A DNA stretch of 64,000 bases from Adhaeribacter swui (GCF_014217805.1 NZ_CP055156.1:3540585-3604584), one strand, 5' to 3'. Positions 37,712 to 46,789 are shown, counted from the first letter of the stretch. The notes: generated by a model from the sequence alone, not told the origin. Program-made: numbers and translations.

Positions 37712-38254
37712 TTAGTTTTTAGAAACGGGAGTTTGTTCCAGTACGCTTTTCAGGGCGTTTAAACTAACTTCTAAATCTTTACCCAGCAGGCCATCCATAA
37801 ATAAATGCATTAAATTAAACGGGTACGGATTGCCGCCGGCCATGCCCCAGGTAACTTTGGTTTGGTTTGGCGAGAGCGCTTCGGTGGTAAAGGGGGCTTG
37901 CGCCACGCTTGCAAACGGCCGGATAAAGCGCACTTCTACTTCCAACTTTTCGCCTTCGGTAATGGCTTTAATTTCCTGCTCGCCTTCACCGGCTTTGTCG
38001 TTGCCGTTCCAGGCGTAAACAAAGCCTACGGTGCCATCGGTACCGCGGTAGTCTTTTTGCATGTTGGGGTCAGCCCGTACCCATTTACTGTAGTTTTCCT
38101 GATTTTTTAAATGTTTAATGTACCCGAATACTTCTGCTTTGGGTTTGTTAATGGTTATTTCGCGTTTAATAAAATATTGCTTTCGCACAAACAAAGCCGC
38201 TATTAACAAAAACACAACCACCGCTACTATTCCGGTTAAGATATTTACCAGCAT
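37712..38254 (-). CDS. Membrane-anchored SRPBCC (polyketide cyclase-like) protein
   Basis: 180 residues. An N-terminal membrane anchor (ILTGIVAVVVFLLIAALFV) is followed by the START-like SRPBCC fold: REITINKPKAEVFGYIKHLKNQENYSKWVRADPNM, GTDGTVGFVYAWNGNDKAGEGEQEI, EVRFIRPFASVAQAPFTTEALSPNQTKVTWGMAGGNPYPF. Members bind hydrophobic ligands; function unknown. Second gene behind site 2, 166 bases after the AHSA1 gene. Confidence 0.88.
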   Translation of the reverse strand: MLVNILTGIVAVVVFLLIAALFVRKQYFIKREITINKPKAEVFGYIKHLKNQENYSKWVRADPNMQKDYRGTDGTVGFVYAWNGNDKAGEGEQEIKAITEGEKLEVEVRFIRPFASVAQAPFTTEALSPNQTKVTWGMAGGNPYPFNLMHLFMDGLLGKDLEVSLNALKSVLEQTPVSKN

Positions 38255-38420
38255 TTTTATTTTAGTTTGGGATAGATAAATCGGTTAAATTTAAAAATTT
38301 CTGCATTTACTTTTCTAAAATTCAGGAAGTAAGCGCCAGCCGCAAGGCAGTTGTTTTTACTACCGGTTTAATGAAAAAAACACTTTAAATAAACTGGTAG
38401 AATATACCAGATCCGTAGGT

Positions 38421-38864
38421 TTAGTTTTCAGCTAATTCTTTAATTTTTTGAAAAGCCCGGTTCCAGGAGGCCTGCATCATTTCTAAATATTCTGCGCCCA
38501 TATCGGCTTCTACCTCTAAGCGGGTGCGGCCATTCAAATCCACGAGACGGTATATTTCGCGGCCACCTTTTACCGCTTCAGCTTCCGGACTAGAATAATC
38601 TTCCTGGCCGTTGTTTACAATGCCCTGGTACACCAGCGAGAGCAGTTGATGGGGTTGGTTGGCAATTATTTTGGCGACAATGCCGCACTCCGTTTTATCT
38701 TTAAATAAGGCTTTGCTTCCTTCCTGCCAATCGGTTTCGGCGTAAGTGCCTTCCATAAATTCGGCGTACCACTGGCGGTTATATTCGTCCTGGGTTAATA
38801 CTTGCCATACTTTTTCGGTAGGGGCGTTTAATTCAATAACATCTTTTAATACTTGCGTTTCCAT
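38421..38864 (-). CDS. AHSA1-type SRPBCC protein
   Basis: 147 residues: LKDVIELNAPTEKVWQVLTQDEYNRQWYAEFMEGTYAETDWQEGSKALFKD, GIVAKIIANQPHQLLSLVYQGI and the C-terminal helix WNRAFQKIKELAEN. Matches the activator of Hsp90 ATPase homologue 1 (AHSA1)-like group, small cytoplasmic proteins with a hydrophobic cavity. First gene behind tandem-repeat site 2 (39034-39073) and read divergently from the GlxA-type regulator. A TAAGTTTG -7 element (minus strand, 39013-39006) sits 21 bases from the operator. Confidence 0.88.
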   Translation of the reverse strand: METQVLKDVIELNAPTEKVWQVLTQDEYNRQWYAEFMEGTYAETDWQEGSKALFKDKTECGIVAKIIANQPHQLLSLVYQGIVNNGQEDYSSPEAEAVKGGREIYRLVDLNGRTRLEVEADMGAEYLEMMQASWNRAFQKIKELAEN

Positions 38865-39005
38865 CGTTTTTAGTTTTTAGTTTATAAATAGATTAGGAAT
38901 AAATTTAAAAATCAGGTAGTTATATTGGTAGATGTAAAATAAACTATCGGCATCACTAAGACTAAAATTTAAAAATTTTAAATTTTTACTGCTTTCTTGT
39001 TATTA

Positions 39006-39073
39006 CAAACTTACAGCGAAGTTTTGCCAAATAGGGGGTACATTTCCGACATAAAACAGGGTAAATTGCGACA
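39006..39073. promoter_or_regulatory. Tandem-repeat operator and -7 element, site 2
   Basis: Toward the AHSA1 gene: TGTCGCAATTTACCCT (39073-39058), 6 bases, TGTCGGAAATGTACCCCC (39051-39034), then 20 bases to a perfect TAAGTTTG (39013-39006). TGTCG starts are 22 bp apart. The operator starts 66 bases from the GlxA-type regulator ATG, so it could also serve autoregulation. Confidence 0.8.
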
Positions 39074-39138
39074 ATTTTCTTTTGCTTTACTAATTTCTTT
39101 AGTAAATTCGGGCTGCACCTAATTACCTGTTTACCACT

Positions 39139-40119
39139 ATGAAACACATATCTATCCTGGTTCCCAAAGGCGCTATTCTGGGCAGCATCGAAGGCCCGCG
39201 CCAAGTATTTACCGAAGTAAATAAGCTATTAAAGAGTATGGGCAAACCGGCCTTATTTCAGGTGCAATTAGTGGGTTTGGTAAAGGAAGTTCCGGCGGCC
39301 GGCGGCATCTACACGGTTTATACCGATGTATTGGCTCCCGATGTTAAAAAGACTGATTTAATAATTATTCCGGCGCTGGATGGCGATATGGTAAAAACAC
39401 TGGAAACTAACCGGGAATTTATACCTTGGGTGGTGCAGCAATACCAAAATGGGGCCGAAGTAGGTAGTTTATGCGTGGGCGCGTTTTTGCTGGCTTCTAC
39501 GGGTTTGGTAAACGGCCGGAAATGCGCCACGCACTGGATGGCGGCCAAAGATTTCCGGAAAATGTTTCCGGAAGTAAACCTGGTAGAAGATAAAATTATT
39601 ACCGACGAGCAAGGCATTTACTCTAGCGGCGGCGCTTTTTCTTACCTGAATCTAATTTTATACCTTATCGAAAAATACGTGGGCCGCGACATTGCCGTAT
39701 TTATGTCCAAAGCCTTCCAGATTGATATTGAACGGAAAAGCCAATCGCCGTTTGTGATTTTTAACGGCCAAAAAGACCACGAAGACGAGGTAATTAAAAA
39801 AGCTCAGGAAATTATCGAAAACAGCGTAACCGAAAAAATTACCGTAGACCAGCTCGCCGATACCCTGGCCCTGAGCCGCCGCAACCTGGAACGCCGGTTT
39901 AAAAAAGCGACTGCCAACACCGTAGTAGAATACATCCAGCGGGTAAAAATGGAAGCCGCCAAAATGAGCTTAGAAACCTCGCGCGAAAACGTAAACGAAG
40001 TAATGTACAACGTAGGCTACTCCGACCCCAAAGCTTTCCGGGATACTTTTAAAAAAATCACCGGCCTCTCACCGGTACAATACCGCAGCAAATACAACCG
40101 GGAGTTGGTGGCGGCTTAA
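39139..40119 (+). CDS. GlxA-type AraC family regulator
   Basis: A 326-residue regulator. N-terminal DJ-1/PfpI-like (class I glutamine amidotransferase-like) domain, residues 1-190: ISILVPKGAILGSIEGP, DLIIIPALDGDMV, EVGSLCVGAFLLASTGLVNGRKCATHWM with the nucleophile-elbow Cys112. C-terminal AraC/XylS double helix-turn-helix about 225-320: ITVDQLADTLALSRRNLERRFKKATANTVVEYIQRVKMEAA, and VNEVMYNVGYSDPKAFRDTFKKITGLSPVQYR. Ligand unknown. AraC proteins commonly bind direct repeats with 21-bp period, which fits site 2 right upstream. The best candidate controller of the 34-47 kb regulon. Confidence 0.93.
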   Translation: MKHISILVPKGAILGSIEGPRQVFTEVNKLLKSMGKPALFQVQLVGLVKEVPAAGGIYTVYTDVLAPDVKKTDLIIIPALDGDMVKTLETNREFIPWVVQQYQNGAEVGSLCVGAFLLASTGLVNGRKCATHWMAAKDFRKMFPEVNLVEDKIITDEQGIYSSGGAFSYLNLILYLIEKYVGRDIAVFMSKAFQIDIERKSQSPFVIFNGQKDHEDEVIKKAQEIIENSVTEKITVDQLADTLALSRRNLERRFKKATANTVVEYIQRVKMEAAKMSLETSRENVNEVMYNVGYSDPKAFRDTFKKITGLSPVQYRSKYNRELVAA

Positions 40120-40258
40120 GGTTAATCAGGTTTCTTGTTTAATAAGTTAAATAATAGAAGCCGGAAATGTAAAACACTGAAAAGCAAATGGCCGGATTTT
40201 TAAAATTATGGCTCATTTGTTTTTAGTACCTTGACGTTATAAGAGAAAAATTTAAAAA

Positions 40259-41341
40259 ATGACTGAACATAAAGCTTTACAGGTTTTAGTTGTGGGTTGC
40301 GGCAACATGGGCACCTCGCACGCTTTTGCTTACCACATGCTGGATGGTTTCGAAATTTGCGGCATTGTTTCTACGGGCAAGAGCAAAGAAGTTTTAAATC
40401 AAAAACTAGGAGGCGGTTATCCTTTATTCTCGGATTACCCCCAAGCCTTAGCCGCTACCCAACCGGACGCAGTTTGCATTTCTACTTACCCCGATACCCA
40501 CGAACAATTTGCTATTCAGGCATTGGAACAAGGCTGCCACGTGTTCCTGGAGAAACCCATTGCCGATTCGGTAGCGGGAGCGGAACGCGTAGCGGCCGCC
40601 GCCGAAAAAGCCGGTAAAAAAGTAGTGGTAGGTTATATTCTGCGGCACCATCCGTCCTGGATTCAGTTTGTAGCGCTAGCGGGGCAGTTAGGAAAACCTT
40701 TGGTAATGCGCATGAATTTAAATCAGCAAAGCCACGGTGCCGCCTGGGCCGTTCACCGTAACTTAATGAAAAGCTTAAGCCCTATCGTGGATTGCGGCGT
40801 GCATTACATTGACGTGATGTGCCAGATGACCCGTTCGAAACCGGTGCAAGTAAGCGCCATTGGCGCCCGCTTAACCGAGGATATACCCGTAGGAAATTAC
40901 AATTACGGCCAGTTACAGATTCGTTTTGAAGATGGTTCGGTAGGTTGGTACGAAGCCGGTTGGGGACCTATGATCAGCGAAACGGCATTTTTTGTGAAAG
41001 ACGTAATTGGGCCCAAAGGGGCTGTATCCATTGTAGCCAAAGATGCCGGCAGTACTGGCAAGTCCGACTCGGTGGAGGCGCACACCAAAACCGAATGGCT
41101 GCGGTTTCACCGCGCCGAGTTAAACGCGAACGAAGAACTGGCGCGGGAAGACGAATGGATTAGCATGGAAGACGAACCCGACCACCAGGAATTGTGTAAC
41201 CGTGAGCAATTGTATTTTCTAAAAGCCATCCGCGAAAACCTGGATTTAACCGACCACGTGGCTGACGCGGTAAACAGCCTGCGCATTGCCTTTGCCTGCG
41301 ACGAGTCGGTGCGGACGGGCCAGGTAGTGTCTTTACAATAA
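40259..41341 (+). CDS. Gfo/Idh/MocA family oxidoreductase
   Basis: 360 residues, cytoplasmic NAD(P)-dependent dehydrogenase. Rossmann start VLVVGCGNMGTSHAFAY, then DAVCISTYPDTHEQFAIQALEQGCHVFLEKPIADS with the family EKP triplet, and KVVVGYILRHHP. C-terminal sheet ends in PIVDCGVHYIDVMCQM, with the conserved D-x-G-x-H-x-x-D catalytic pattern (DCGVHYID). Members oxidise sugars, inositol or pseudo-sugars, often at C3. No signal peptide. ATG 40259 follows an A/T palindrome (AAATTTAAAAAATG). Runs alone; the next plus gene is 741 bases away. Confidence 0.9.
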   Translation: MTEHKALQVLVVGCGNMGTSHAFAYHMLDGFEICGIVSTGKSKEVLNQKLGGGYPLFSDYPQALAATQPDAVCISTYPDTHEQFAIQALEQGCHVFLEKPIADSVAGAERVAAAAEKAGKKVVVGYILRHHPSWIQFVALAGQLGKPLVMRMNLNQQSHGAAWAVHRNLMKSLSPIVDCGVHYIDVMCQMTRSKPVQVSAIGARLTEDIPVGNYNYGQLQIRFEDGSVGWYEAGWGPMISETAFFVKDVIGPKGAVSIVAKDAGSTGKSDSVEAHTKTEWLRFHRAELNANEELAREDEWISMEDEPDHQELCNREQLYFLKAIRENLDLTDHVADAVNSLRIAFACDESVRTGQVVSLQ

Positions 41342-42082
41342 GGCAAATTAAACCGGGCAAAAATTTAAAAAATGGCGAGATGGGAATGTGGTTTTGCTCG
41401 CAACGAGTATCAGAAATCGTAAAATTTTAAAAATTCCTGTTTCTATATTGGTGTAAGCTGGCATTGAAAATTAATAAAAGTTCGAGATAAGTATTTACTA
41501 ATTCAAACAGCCAATACAAGTACTTATAATAGCCTGAAAACCTCGTTTTACGTCAATTCCCCATTCTATTCTTGTCATCCCGGAGGGATCTAACCAGTAG
41601 GTAATTGATTAGATTCCTTCGGAATGACAAAAATGGAAATAGATAGCTTTCTTCTTTGCGTTATTCCTTAGCGTAAACTCCCGTTAAACTTAGCCAAAAG
41701 TATTTCCCGGAATTTCTACATTCCAGAAATGCCTCTTCTTATCAAATCTCCAGGAAAAAGAACCAATGTAATTTTTCCGGTAACCCATTGTTTTTAAAAA
41801 TGCTATATGCATTGAGTTCGGCAAATAGTTTTACAAAAGATTTTGCAGTTAAAATAACTCCCACGGAACTCATATTTTCAGAATATTAGGTATTCAAAAT
41901 AAGAAATTTTAAAAACAATAGGTATAAATACGTATTTCGGAAGGATTGAAGCACCGGCTGAAACTTTAAAAACCAAGACTAGTACTGTATAAAACTGTTC
42001 CGCAACCAGGAACAATTTCAGAGTTTATCTGAATGTTTGAAGTTGTACGATAAGTATTAGTTAACCAGAAAAACGAAGTTTT
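41342..42082. other. 741-base intergenic region upstream of the zinc ADH
   Basis: Holds repeat D (41572-41630) and an inverted repeat TGTTCC (41996-42001), 7 bases, GGAACA (42009-42014), 68 bases before the zinc ADH start, perhaps an operator. No gene could be supported; frames are short and A+T-rich. Confidence 0.4.
41572..41630 (+). repeat. Dispersed repeat, family D, copy 1
   Basis: 59-nt palindrome-like element: TTGTCATCCCGGAGGGATCT at the left pairs imperfectly with AGATTCCTTCGGAATGACAA at the right, with AACCAGTAGGTAATTGATT in the loop. Copy 2 at 59809-59863 shares the loop ACCAGTAAGTGATGGATT and the right arm. Confidence 0.8.
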
Positions 42083-43237
42083 ATGCTAGCAATGGATTAT
42101 CGCGGACCCAAAAGGGTTCGTGTCACTCAAAAGCCCATGCCCGAAATAAAGCATCCCGAAGATGCCATTATTCGGGTTACCCGTTCTTGTATTTGCGGGT
42201 CGGATTTGCATTTATATAACGGCAACGTGCCGGATACCCGCGTAGGCACTACCTTCGGCCACGAATTTGTGGGAATAGTAGAAGAAATTGGGTCGGAAGT
42301 AACTAAGTTAAAAGTAGGGGACCACGTGCTGGTGCCGTTTAACATTGCCTGCGGTCGTTGTCATTTCTGTAAGCAAGGTTTATTTGGTAATTGCCACGAG
42401 TCTAACCCCATGGCTACAGCCGTTGGCGGTATTTTTGGTTATTCGCATACGGCCGGTGGTTTCAACGGGGGCCAGGCCGAATACGTGCGCGTTCCTTACG
42501 CCAACGTGAGTCCTACGGTTATACCCGAAGGCATGCATATTGAAGATGCTGTGATGCTTACCGACGTAGTACCCACTGGTTACCAGGCCGCCGAAATGGG
42601 CGGTATTCAGCCGGGCGATACGGTAGTGGTGTTCGGGGCCGGACCGGTGGGCATTATGGCGGCAAAATGTTCCTGGCTGTTTGGGGCGGGTCGTGTTATT
42701 ATCATCGACCACGTAGAATACCGGCTGGAGTTTGCCCGCAATTACGCGCAGTGCGAAGCTTATAATTTCCGGGAAATGGAAGACCCCGTGGTATTTATTA
42801 AAAAAACCACCGATTGGATGGGAGCCGACGTGGTAATTGATGCCGTAGGGGCCGAAGCTGCCGGTAATACCATGCAAACCATTACGGGGCGTAAAACCTT
42901 ATTGCAGGCCGGTTCGGCTACAGCTTTACACTGGGCTATTAACTCAGTTAAAAAAGGCGGTATTGTTTCGATTGTGGGAGTTTACGGACCTACCGATAAC
43001 CTGGTGCCGATTGGTAACGTGCTGAATAAAGGGCTAACCATCCGGGCGAACCAGGCTTCGGTAAAACGGTTGCTACCGCGCTTAATCGAGCACGTGCAAA
43101 ACGGCATTATCAACCCGAAAGCTTTAATTACGCACCGCATTCCGCTGGAAGAAGTGGCCGATGGCTACCGTTTATTCTCGGCTAAACTGGATAATTGCAT
43201 TAAACCGGTTCTTATTCCCCCATCTGCCCGTATGTAA
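42083..43237 (+). CDS. Zinc-dependent alcohol dehydrogenase (formaldehyde dehydrogenase-like)
   Basis: A 384-residue medium-chain dehydrogenase. Catalytic zinc ligands Cys38 (CGSD), His60 and Glu61 (GHE); structural zinc Cys90, Cys93, Cys96 and Cys104. NAD(P) motif VVVFGAGPVGIMAA. The VVPTGYQAAEMGGIQPGD, DAVGAEAAGNTMQTIT and CKQGLFGNCHESNPMATAVGGIFGYSHTAGGFNGGQAEYVRVP stretches resemble the glutathione-independent formaldehyde dehydrogenase group. Substrate not known. First gene of a two-gene unit with 43249, only 11 bases apart. Confidence 0.9.
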   Translation: MLAMDYRGPKRVRVTQKPMPEIKHPEDAIIRVTRSCICGSDLHLYNGNVPDTRVGTTFGHEFVGIVEEIGSEVTKLKVGDHVLVPFNIACGRCHFCKQGLFGNCHESNPMATAVGGIFGYSHTAGGFNGGQAEYVRVPYANVSPTVIPEGMHIEDAVMLTDVVPTGYQAAEMGGIQPGDTVVVFGAGPVGIMAAKCSWLFGAGRVIIIDHVEYRLEFARNYAQCEAYNFREMEDPVVFIKKTTDWMGADVVIDAVGAEAAGNTMQTITGRKTLLQAGSATALHWAINSVKKGGIVSIVGVYGPTDNLVPIGNVLNKGLTIRANQASVKRLLPRLIEHVQNGIINPKALITHRIPLEEVADGYRLFSAKLDNCIKPVLIPPSARM

Positions 43238-43248
43238 ATTTTAAAATT

Positions 43249-43809
43249 ATGGAAAATTTAAAAAAAGATTACTCGCATATAAAAGGTTGGGGCATTGATG
43301 CCGATCCGCAAAACGACCCCACTTACCCCATGAAACCGCACCGCACCGATGCAGAACAAGCGGGCTATAGCTGGGAACGCCCCACCCAACAACCCGTAGA
43401 CGTAGAAGTGCTGCATTCCATTGAACGCCCGAACGTATCAGCGGTATTTGGTACTGCTTCGCCACCTTCGGGTTTAAGCGGTATGATTCGTCGATTTGCC
43501 TTTCGTTACAGCGAAAACAGCTACCTGCATTGGTTGCCGCTTATCTTGGCCGATCGGGTAAACGTAGTAGAAGGCGTAATTGATGATTTTAAAAATGGCC
43601 ACGTACCCAATATTTTCGTCGAAAAAGGCTACAAAGCCGAATGGAAACACGATAAAGTTGGCTTGATCACTAAATTTGCCGTAGCCGCCGCCGTAGTAGC
43701 GGGCGTAGTAGTTTTACTCAGAGGCAAAGACGACGACCATGACTACGATGATTACGATCAATTAACGCCGTATAATGATCGCGATGATTATGATACCTAC
43801 GATTCGTAA
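43249..43809 (+). CDS. Conserved-looking protein with membrane segment and Asp/Tyr tail
   Basis: 186 residues, start 11 bases after the dehydrogenase stop. N-terminal cytosolic half: KGWGIDADPQNDPTYPMKPHRTDAEQAGYSW, then SGLSGMIRRFAFRYSENSYLHWLPLILADRVNVVEGVIDDF with a weak hydrophobic patch; one membrane segment (KFAVAAAVVAGVVVLLRG, about residue 145); then an acidic, Tyr-rich tail (DDDHDYDDYDQLTPYNDRDDYDTY). I do not know a function. From memory a similar protein commonly sits next to such a dehydrogenase in Bacteroidota (not checked). Probable membrane-anchored partner. Confidence 0.75.
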   Translation: MENLKKDYSHIKGWGIDADPQNDPTYPMKPHRTDAEQAGYSWERPTQQPVDVEVLHSIERPNVSAVFGTASPPSGLSGMIRRFAFRYSENSYLHWLPLILADRVNVVEGVIDDFKNGHVPNIFVEKGYKAEWKHDKVGLITKFAVAAAVVAGVVVLLRGKDDDHDYDDYDQLTPYNDRDDYDTYDS

Positions 43810-43830
43810 ATAATAACATAGAGGTATAAA

Positions 43831-43869
43831 CTAAAAAAACCGACGGAGCTTAATCCGTCGGTTTTTTAG
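43831..43869 (+). terminator. Intrinsic terminator of the ADH operon
   Basis: CTAAAAAAACCGACGGA pairs with TCCGTCGGTTTTTTAG (43831-43847 and 43854-43869). 22 bases after the stop. Confidence 0.8.
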
Positions 43870-43943
43870 TTTATAGCTGGTAATTAATTTATTTAAAAAA
43901 AAAACATTATTCTGCAATCAACCCGAAATTTTAAAAATTCAAA

Positions 43944-44819
43944 TTAAACCCCGTAGTGCTCCCGCAGAATATTAACAAAAACTTCCATGTTATGCGACCA
44001 CGGAATATGCCCGCTACCCGGAATAAAAATAATGGGAATGGTGGGATAACGCCGCATTACGCATCTTTTACTTTTGCCATAAATATCGCGGGCGCCGTAG
44101 GCAATGGTTAACTTATATTCCGGAATAATTTTTTCGGGCAGCAAAGGATATTTTAAAATAGCTTTAACAGTTTGGTTAATGGCTTTGGCTTTAATGCAAT
44201 CCAAGGCAAACTTTTCGGTGTAGGCTTCGGTAAAGCCCCGGCTAAAATTACGCAGCGCCTGGCTGTAAAACTTCTGGTACGCTTTATCGCTACCCAACAA
44301 GCCCAGCCCCGACTCTGCTTGCATGGCTACCCATTCGGTATAGCTGCTTTTATTTTTGTTGTAATCGGCAATTTCCAGCATGGTGTCTTTCCACTGTTTG
44401 CCGGTACCGGTAGCGGGACTGCATAAAAACATACTTAACAACCGTTCCGGGTGCTGTTGGGCATAAACCTGGGCGTACAAGCCGCCCCACGAATGCCCAA
44501 ATAAATGAAATTGCTCTAGTTTAAAATAATCGGCCAAACAATTAACATCCGACACGTAACTTTCCAGCGAAAAATCGTTTGATTTGGTGGGTGATTGGCG
44601 TGTGCCCCGCTGGTGAAAGTCGATGATTTGGTAATGCGCTTGTAAATATTTCGTGATAAAGCTTAAGCCTTCGGGCACGCCGGGGCCCCCGTGCAATAAA
44701 ATAATGGTTTCTTTGTCTTTATTCGGGTAAAAACGAGTAAATAAAGTAGTATCCTTATTCTGAATCAGCAATTCTCTGGAGCGTTCTTGTTCTACCACGG
44801 GCGTTTCTATTCTATTCAA
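43944..44819 (-). CDS. Alpha/beta hydrolase, proline iminopeptidase-like
   Basis: A 291-residue alpha/beta hydrolase with the HGGPG oxyanion motif (43-47) and GHSWGG with nucleophile Ser110; His in GSGHIPWS closes the triad. RGTRQSPTKSNDFSLESYVSDVNCLADYF and the loop between are as in prolyl iminopeptidase/epoxide hydrolase-type enzymes. There is no in-frame ATG before residue 130, so the start is an in-frame TTG (44819) or an internal GTG. That makes the true N-terminus uncertain. Convergent with the ADH operon. Confidence 0.8.
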   Translation of the reverse strand: MNRIETPVVEQERSRELLIQNKDTTLFTRFYPNKDKETIILLHGGPGVPEGLSFITKYLQAHYQIIDFHQRGTRQSPTKSNDFSLESYVSDVNCLADYFKLEQFHLFGHSWGGLYAQVYAQQHPERLLSMFLCSPATGTGKQWKDTMLEIADYNKNKSSYTEWVAMQAESGLGLLGSDKAYQKFYSQALRNFSRGFTEAYTEKFALDCIKAKAINQTVKAILKYPLLPEKIIPEYKLTIAYGARDIYGKSKRCVMRRYPTIPIIFIPGSGHIPWSHNMEVFVNILREHYGV

Positions 44820-45018
44820 ATTTCGGAGCTTTTAACCTTCGGTTCAATTTGGAAAATTTTAAAATTAAATGATTCATACGAATCTTAGTTTTCCGGGATT
44901 AATAAATAAAACGTAATTGAAAAATAAAGATTTTATAGGCTCTATTTAATAGCGGAATATACTTTAACCAAGAAATATAAAAGAATATGAAAGTGCTTAA
45001 AAGCCAGGCTAGAAGAGC

Positions 45019-45048
45019 TTGGATAAGAGAAAACTACCGCTTAATTTG
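45019..45048 (+). promoter_or_regulatory. Bacteroidota-type promoter of the 45068 lipoprotein
   Basis: TTG (45019-45021), 19-base spacer, TTAATTTG (45041-45048), then 19 bases to ATG 45068. Confidence 0.5.
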
Positions 45049-45067
45049 AGTCAAATTTAAAAAATAC

Positions 45068-45676
45068 ATGCATCGACTGAAAATTTACTTTATCTGGTGC
45101 TGCCTGGCGGCCGCTTTTATAGCTTGTGATAAAAAAGAAAATGCGTCACCCACCGCTAACCAGGATTACATTCCTACCACAGCCGGCTCTACGTGGTCGT
45201 ACGGAGGCAGTATGCCGTACATCTTATCGGCTACCGGCCAAACCAAAGAAATTAATGGTAAAACTTATTTCGAGCTGGAAACCAAACAAGGCACTAATAT
45301 TAGTAAGTCGTACATTAACCATGAAAAAAGCGTGTATACGGCCGTGGGCCTGGTACCTAACCTGGGCGACGTAGAAGTAATGTTGTTAAAAGAAGAAACA
45401 CCCGTTGGCAAACCCTGGGAGCAAACTACCAATTTTAACGGCGTTGATACTAAATTAACTTTTACCATTCTGGAGAAAGATGTAAGTAAAGTAGTAGAAG
45501 GTAAAACCTACCAGAAAGTAATCCACGTGAAAATGACCGTGAATTACACCTTTATGGGAGTAGATTTAGGTTCTAACTTAGCTTCGGAGTTGTATTTTGC
45601 TAAAGGGGTTGGGCTTATTTTATCTGATTTAGGTACTTACGGGCAATCGGCTTTGCTGAACTACGACGTAAAATAA
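45068..45676 (+). CDS. Lipoprotein of unknown function
   Basis: 202 residues; lipobox FIAC with Cys20 marks a lipoprotein, followed by a short acidic linker (DKKENASPTANQDYIPTTAGSTWSYGG). The body is beta-strand-rich: LSATGQTKEINGKTYFELETKQG, VVEGKTYQKVIHVKMTVNYTFMGVDLGSNLASELYFAKGVGLILSDLGTYGQSALL. This 'KEVGLVKS'-type end is common in Bacteroidota lipoproteins. No known function. Terminator follows. Confidence 0.75.
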   Translation: MHRLKIYFIWCCLAAAFIACDKKENASPTANQDYIPTTAGSTWSYGGSMPYILSATGQTKEINGKTYFELETKQGTNISKSYINHEKSVYTAVGLVPNLGDVEVMLLKEETPVGKPWEQTTNFNGVDTKLTFTILEKDVSKVVEGKTYQKVIHVKMTVNYTFMGVDLGSNLASELYFAKGVGLILSDLGTYGQSALLNYDVK

Positions 45677-45729
45677 GTATTTCGCCAGCTAGGGGAGCTA
45701 GTACTAGTTGTAGCTGGATAACGTAAAAC

Positions 45730-45764
45730 AAAAAGCAGCGGCTGTAAATAGCTGCTGCTTTTTT
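45730..45764 (+). terminator. Intrinsic terminator after the lipoprotein
   Basis: AAAAAGCAGC (45730-45739) pairs with GCTGCTTTTT (45754-45763), then T. Confidence 0.75.
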
Positions 45765-45807
45765 GTTTTATAACTAACCATCGTCATTCTATAACTTCAG
45801 CCTCAGC

Positions 45808-46230
45808 CTAAATCGAAGCTTTCCTGATTTTATTCTTTGCTGTTAGCTTTTTTAAAGCATCCAGTTCTTCGTTTTCCTGCAAGCGTAATTGCACAATTCG
45901 CCGGATCAGATCGTTGGGTAAAGGTTTTTGAAAAGTAAAATGAATGGTAGCACCCGCTGTTTTAAAGCCCCGTAACTCCGAAGCAAAAATTTTTAAAATT
46001 TCTTTATTTATCACGAACAATGAGCAATGATTTTTATAACCGGCAAAGTAAACGACTGGCCCCAGGTACTTATAACCAGGAACCTGGTAGCTGATTACTT
46101 CTTGGGCCAGCGGAGCCGTTGCCCGAATAACTTGCCTCACGTTTTCTAGTGTTAATTTTACCGCTTCCGGAAAAGCCTGTAAATACGCGTCTACATCGGG
46201 GGCAATGGGGGAAGTAGCAGTTGCTTTCAT
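45808..46230 (-). CDS. DUF1801 family protein
   Basis: 140 residues of the DUF1801 (YdhG-like) fold: VDAYLQAFPEAVKLTLENVRQVIRATAPLAQEVISYQVPGYKYLGPVVYFAGYKNHCSLFVINKEILKIF. The YKYLGPVVYFAGYKNHCSLF stretch is the core of the domain. A Lys/Arg-rich end. Function unknown (some relatives were proposed as iron chaperones). It is 41 bases after PhnB paralogue 2, same direction, so it belongs to the unit behind site 3. An inverted repeat CCGGTAA ... TTACCGG lies in the spacer. Confidence 0.85.
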   Translation of the reverse strand: MKATATSPIAPDVDAYLQAFPEAVKLTLENVRQVIRATAPLAQEVISYQVPGYKYLGPVVYFAGYKNHCSLFVINKEILKIFASELRGFKTAGATIHFTFQKPLPNDLIRRIVQLRLQENEELDALKKLTAKNKIRKASI

Positions 46231-46271
46231 CCGGTAATTTAATGAACAATTGGCATTTTTTACCGGAAAAT

Positions 46272-46763
46272 TTATGTTGTTTTAGCCGGTTCTGCTTCGG
46301 CGGCCCGGATTAAAGCGGGTATATCAATTTTACTCATTTGCATCATGGCTTGCATCACGCGGATCGATTTTTCCGGGTCGGGGTGCTGCAGCAGTTTGGG
46401 TAACACCGGTGGCACTACTTGCCACGATAAACCGTATTTATCTTTCAGCCAGCCGCATCTGCCGGGTTCGCCCCCAGCCGAGAGTTGCTCCCACATGCTA
46501 TCAATTTCGTCCTGGGTTTCGCAGTTCACCACAAACGATATGGCTTCCGTAAATTTGTATAGGGGGCCGCCGTTTAAAGCCACAAAGTCCTGGCCGTTTA
46601 AAGTAAAAGACGCTGTTAATACACCTCCCGCACCATTGCGCACCACACTGTTTATTTTCGAATTTTTAAAAATAGAAGTATAAAAATGCATGGCCTCTTC
46701 GGCCTGGTTATCGAACCATAAAAAAGGGGTAATTTTCTGTGGGCTGTTTGTGGCTTGTTCCAT
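46272..46763 (-). CDS. PhnB-type VOC protein (paralogue 2)
   Basis: 163 residues from ATG 46763. A longer frame to 46895 has no family similarity and crosses the operator. ITPFLWFDNQAEEAMHFYTSIFKNSKI, GPLYKFTEAISFVVNCETQDEIDSMWEQLSAGGEPGRCGWLKDKYGLSWQVVPPVLPKLL match the 3-demethylubiquinone-methyltransferase-like VOC (PhnB) group, which binds metal. Paralogue of 37039-37470. Directly downstream of site 3. Confidence 0.9.
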   Translation of the reverse strand: MEQATNSPQKITPFLWFDNQAEEAMHFYTSIFKNSKINSVVRNGAGGVLTASFTLNGQDFVALNGGPLYKFTEAISFVVNCETQDEIDSMWEQLSAGGEPGRCGWLKDKYGLSWQVVPPVLPKLLQHPDPEKSIRVMQAMMQMSKIDIPALIRAAEAEPAKTT

Positions 46764-46789
46764 GATTAAGTTTCTTTTATTTGTTTGTA

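Noticed and set aside
42380-42877. 165-codon minus-strand frame
   Set aside because: Antisense to the zinc dehydrogenase; no family features.
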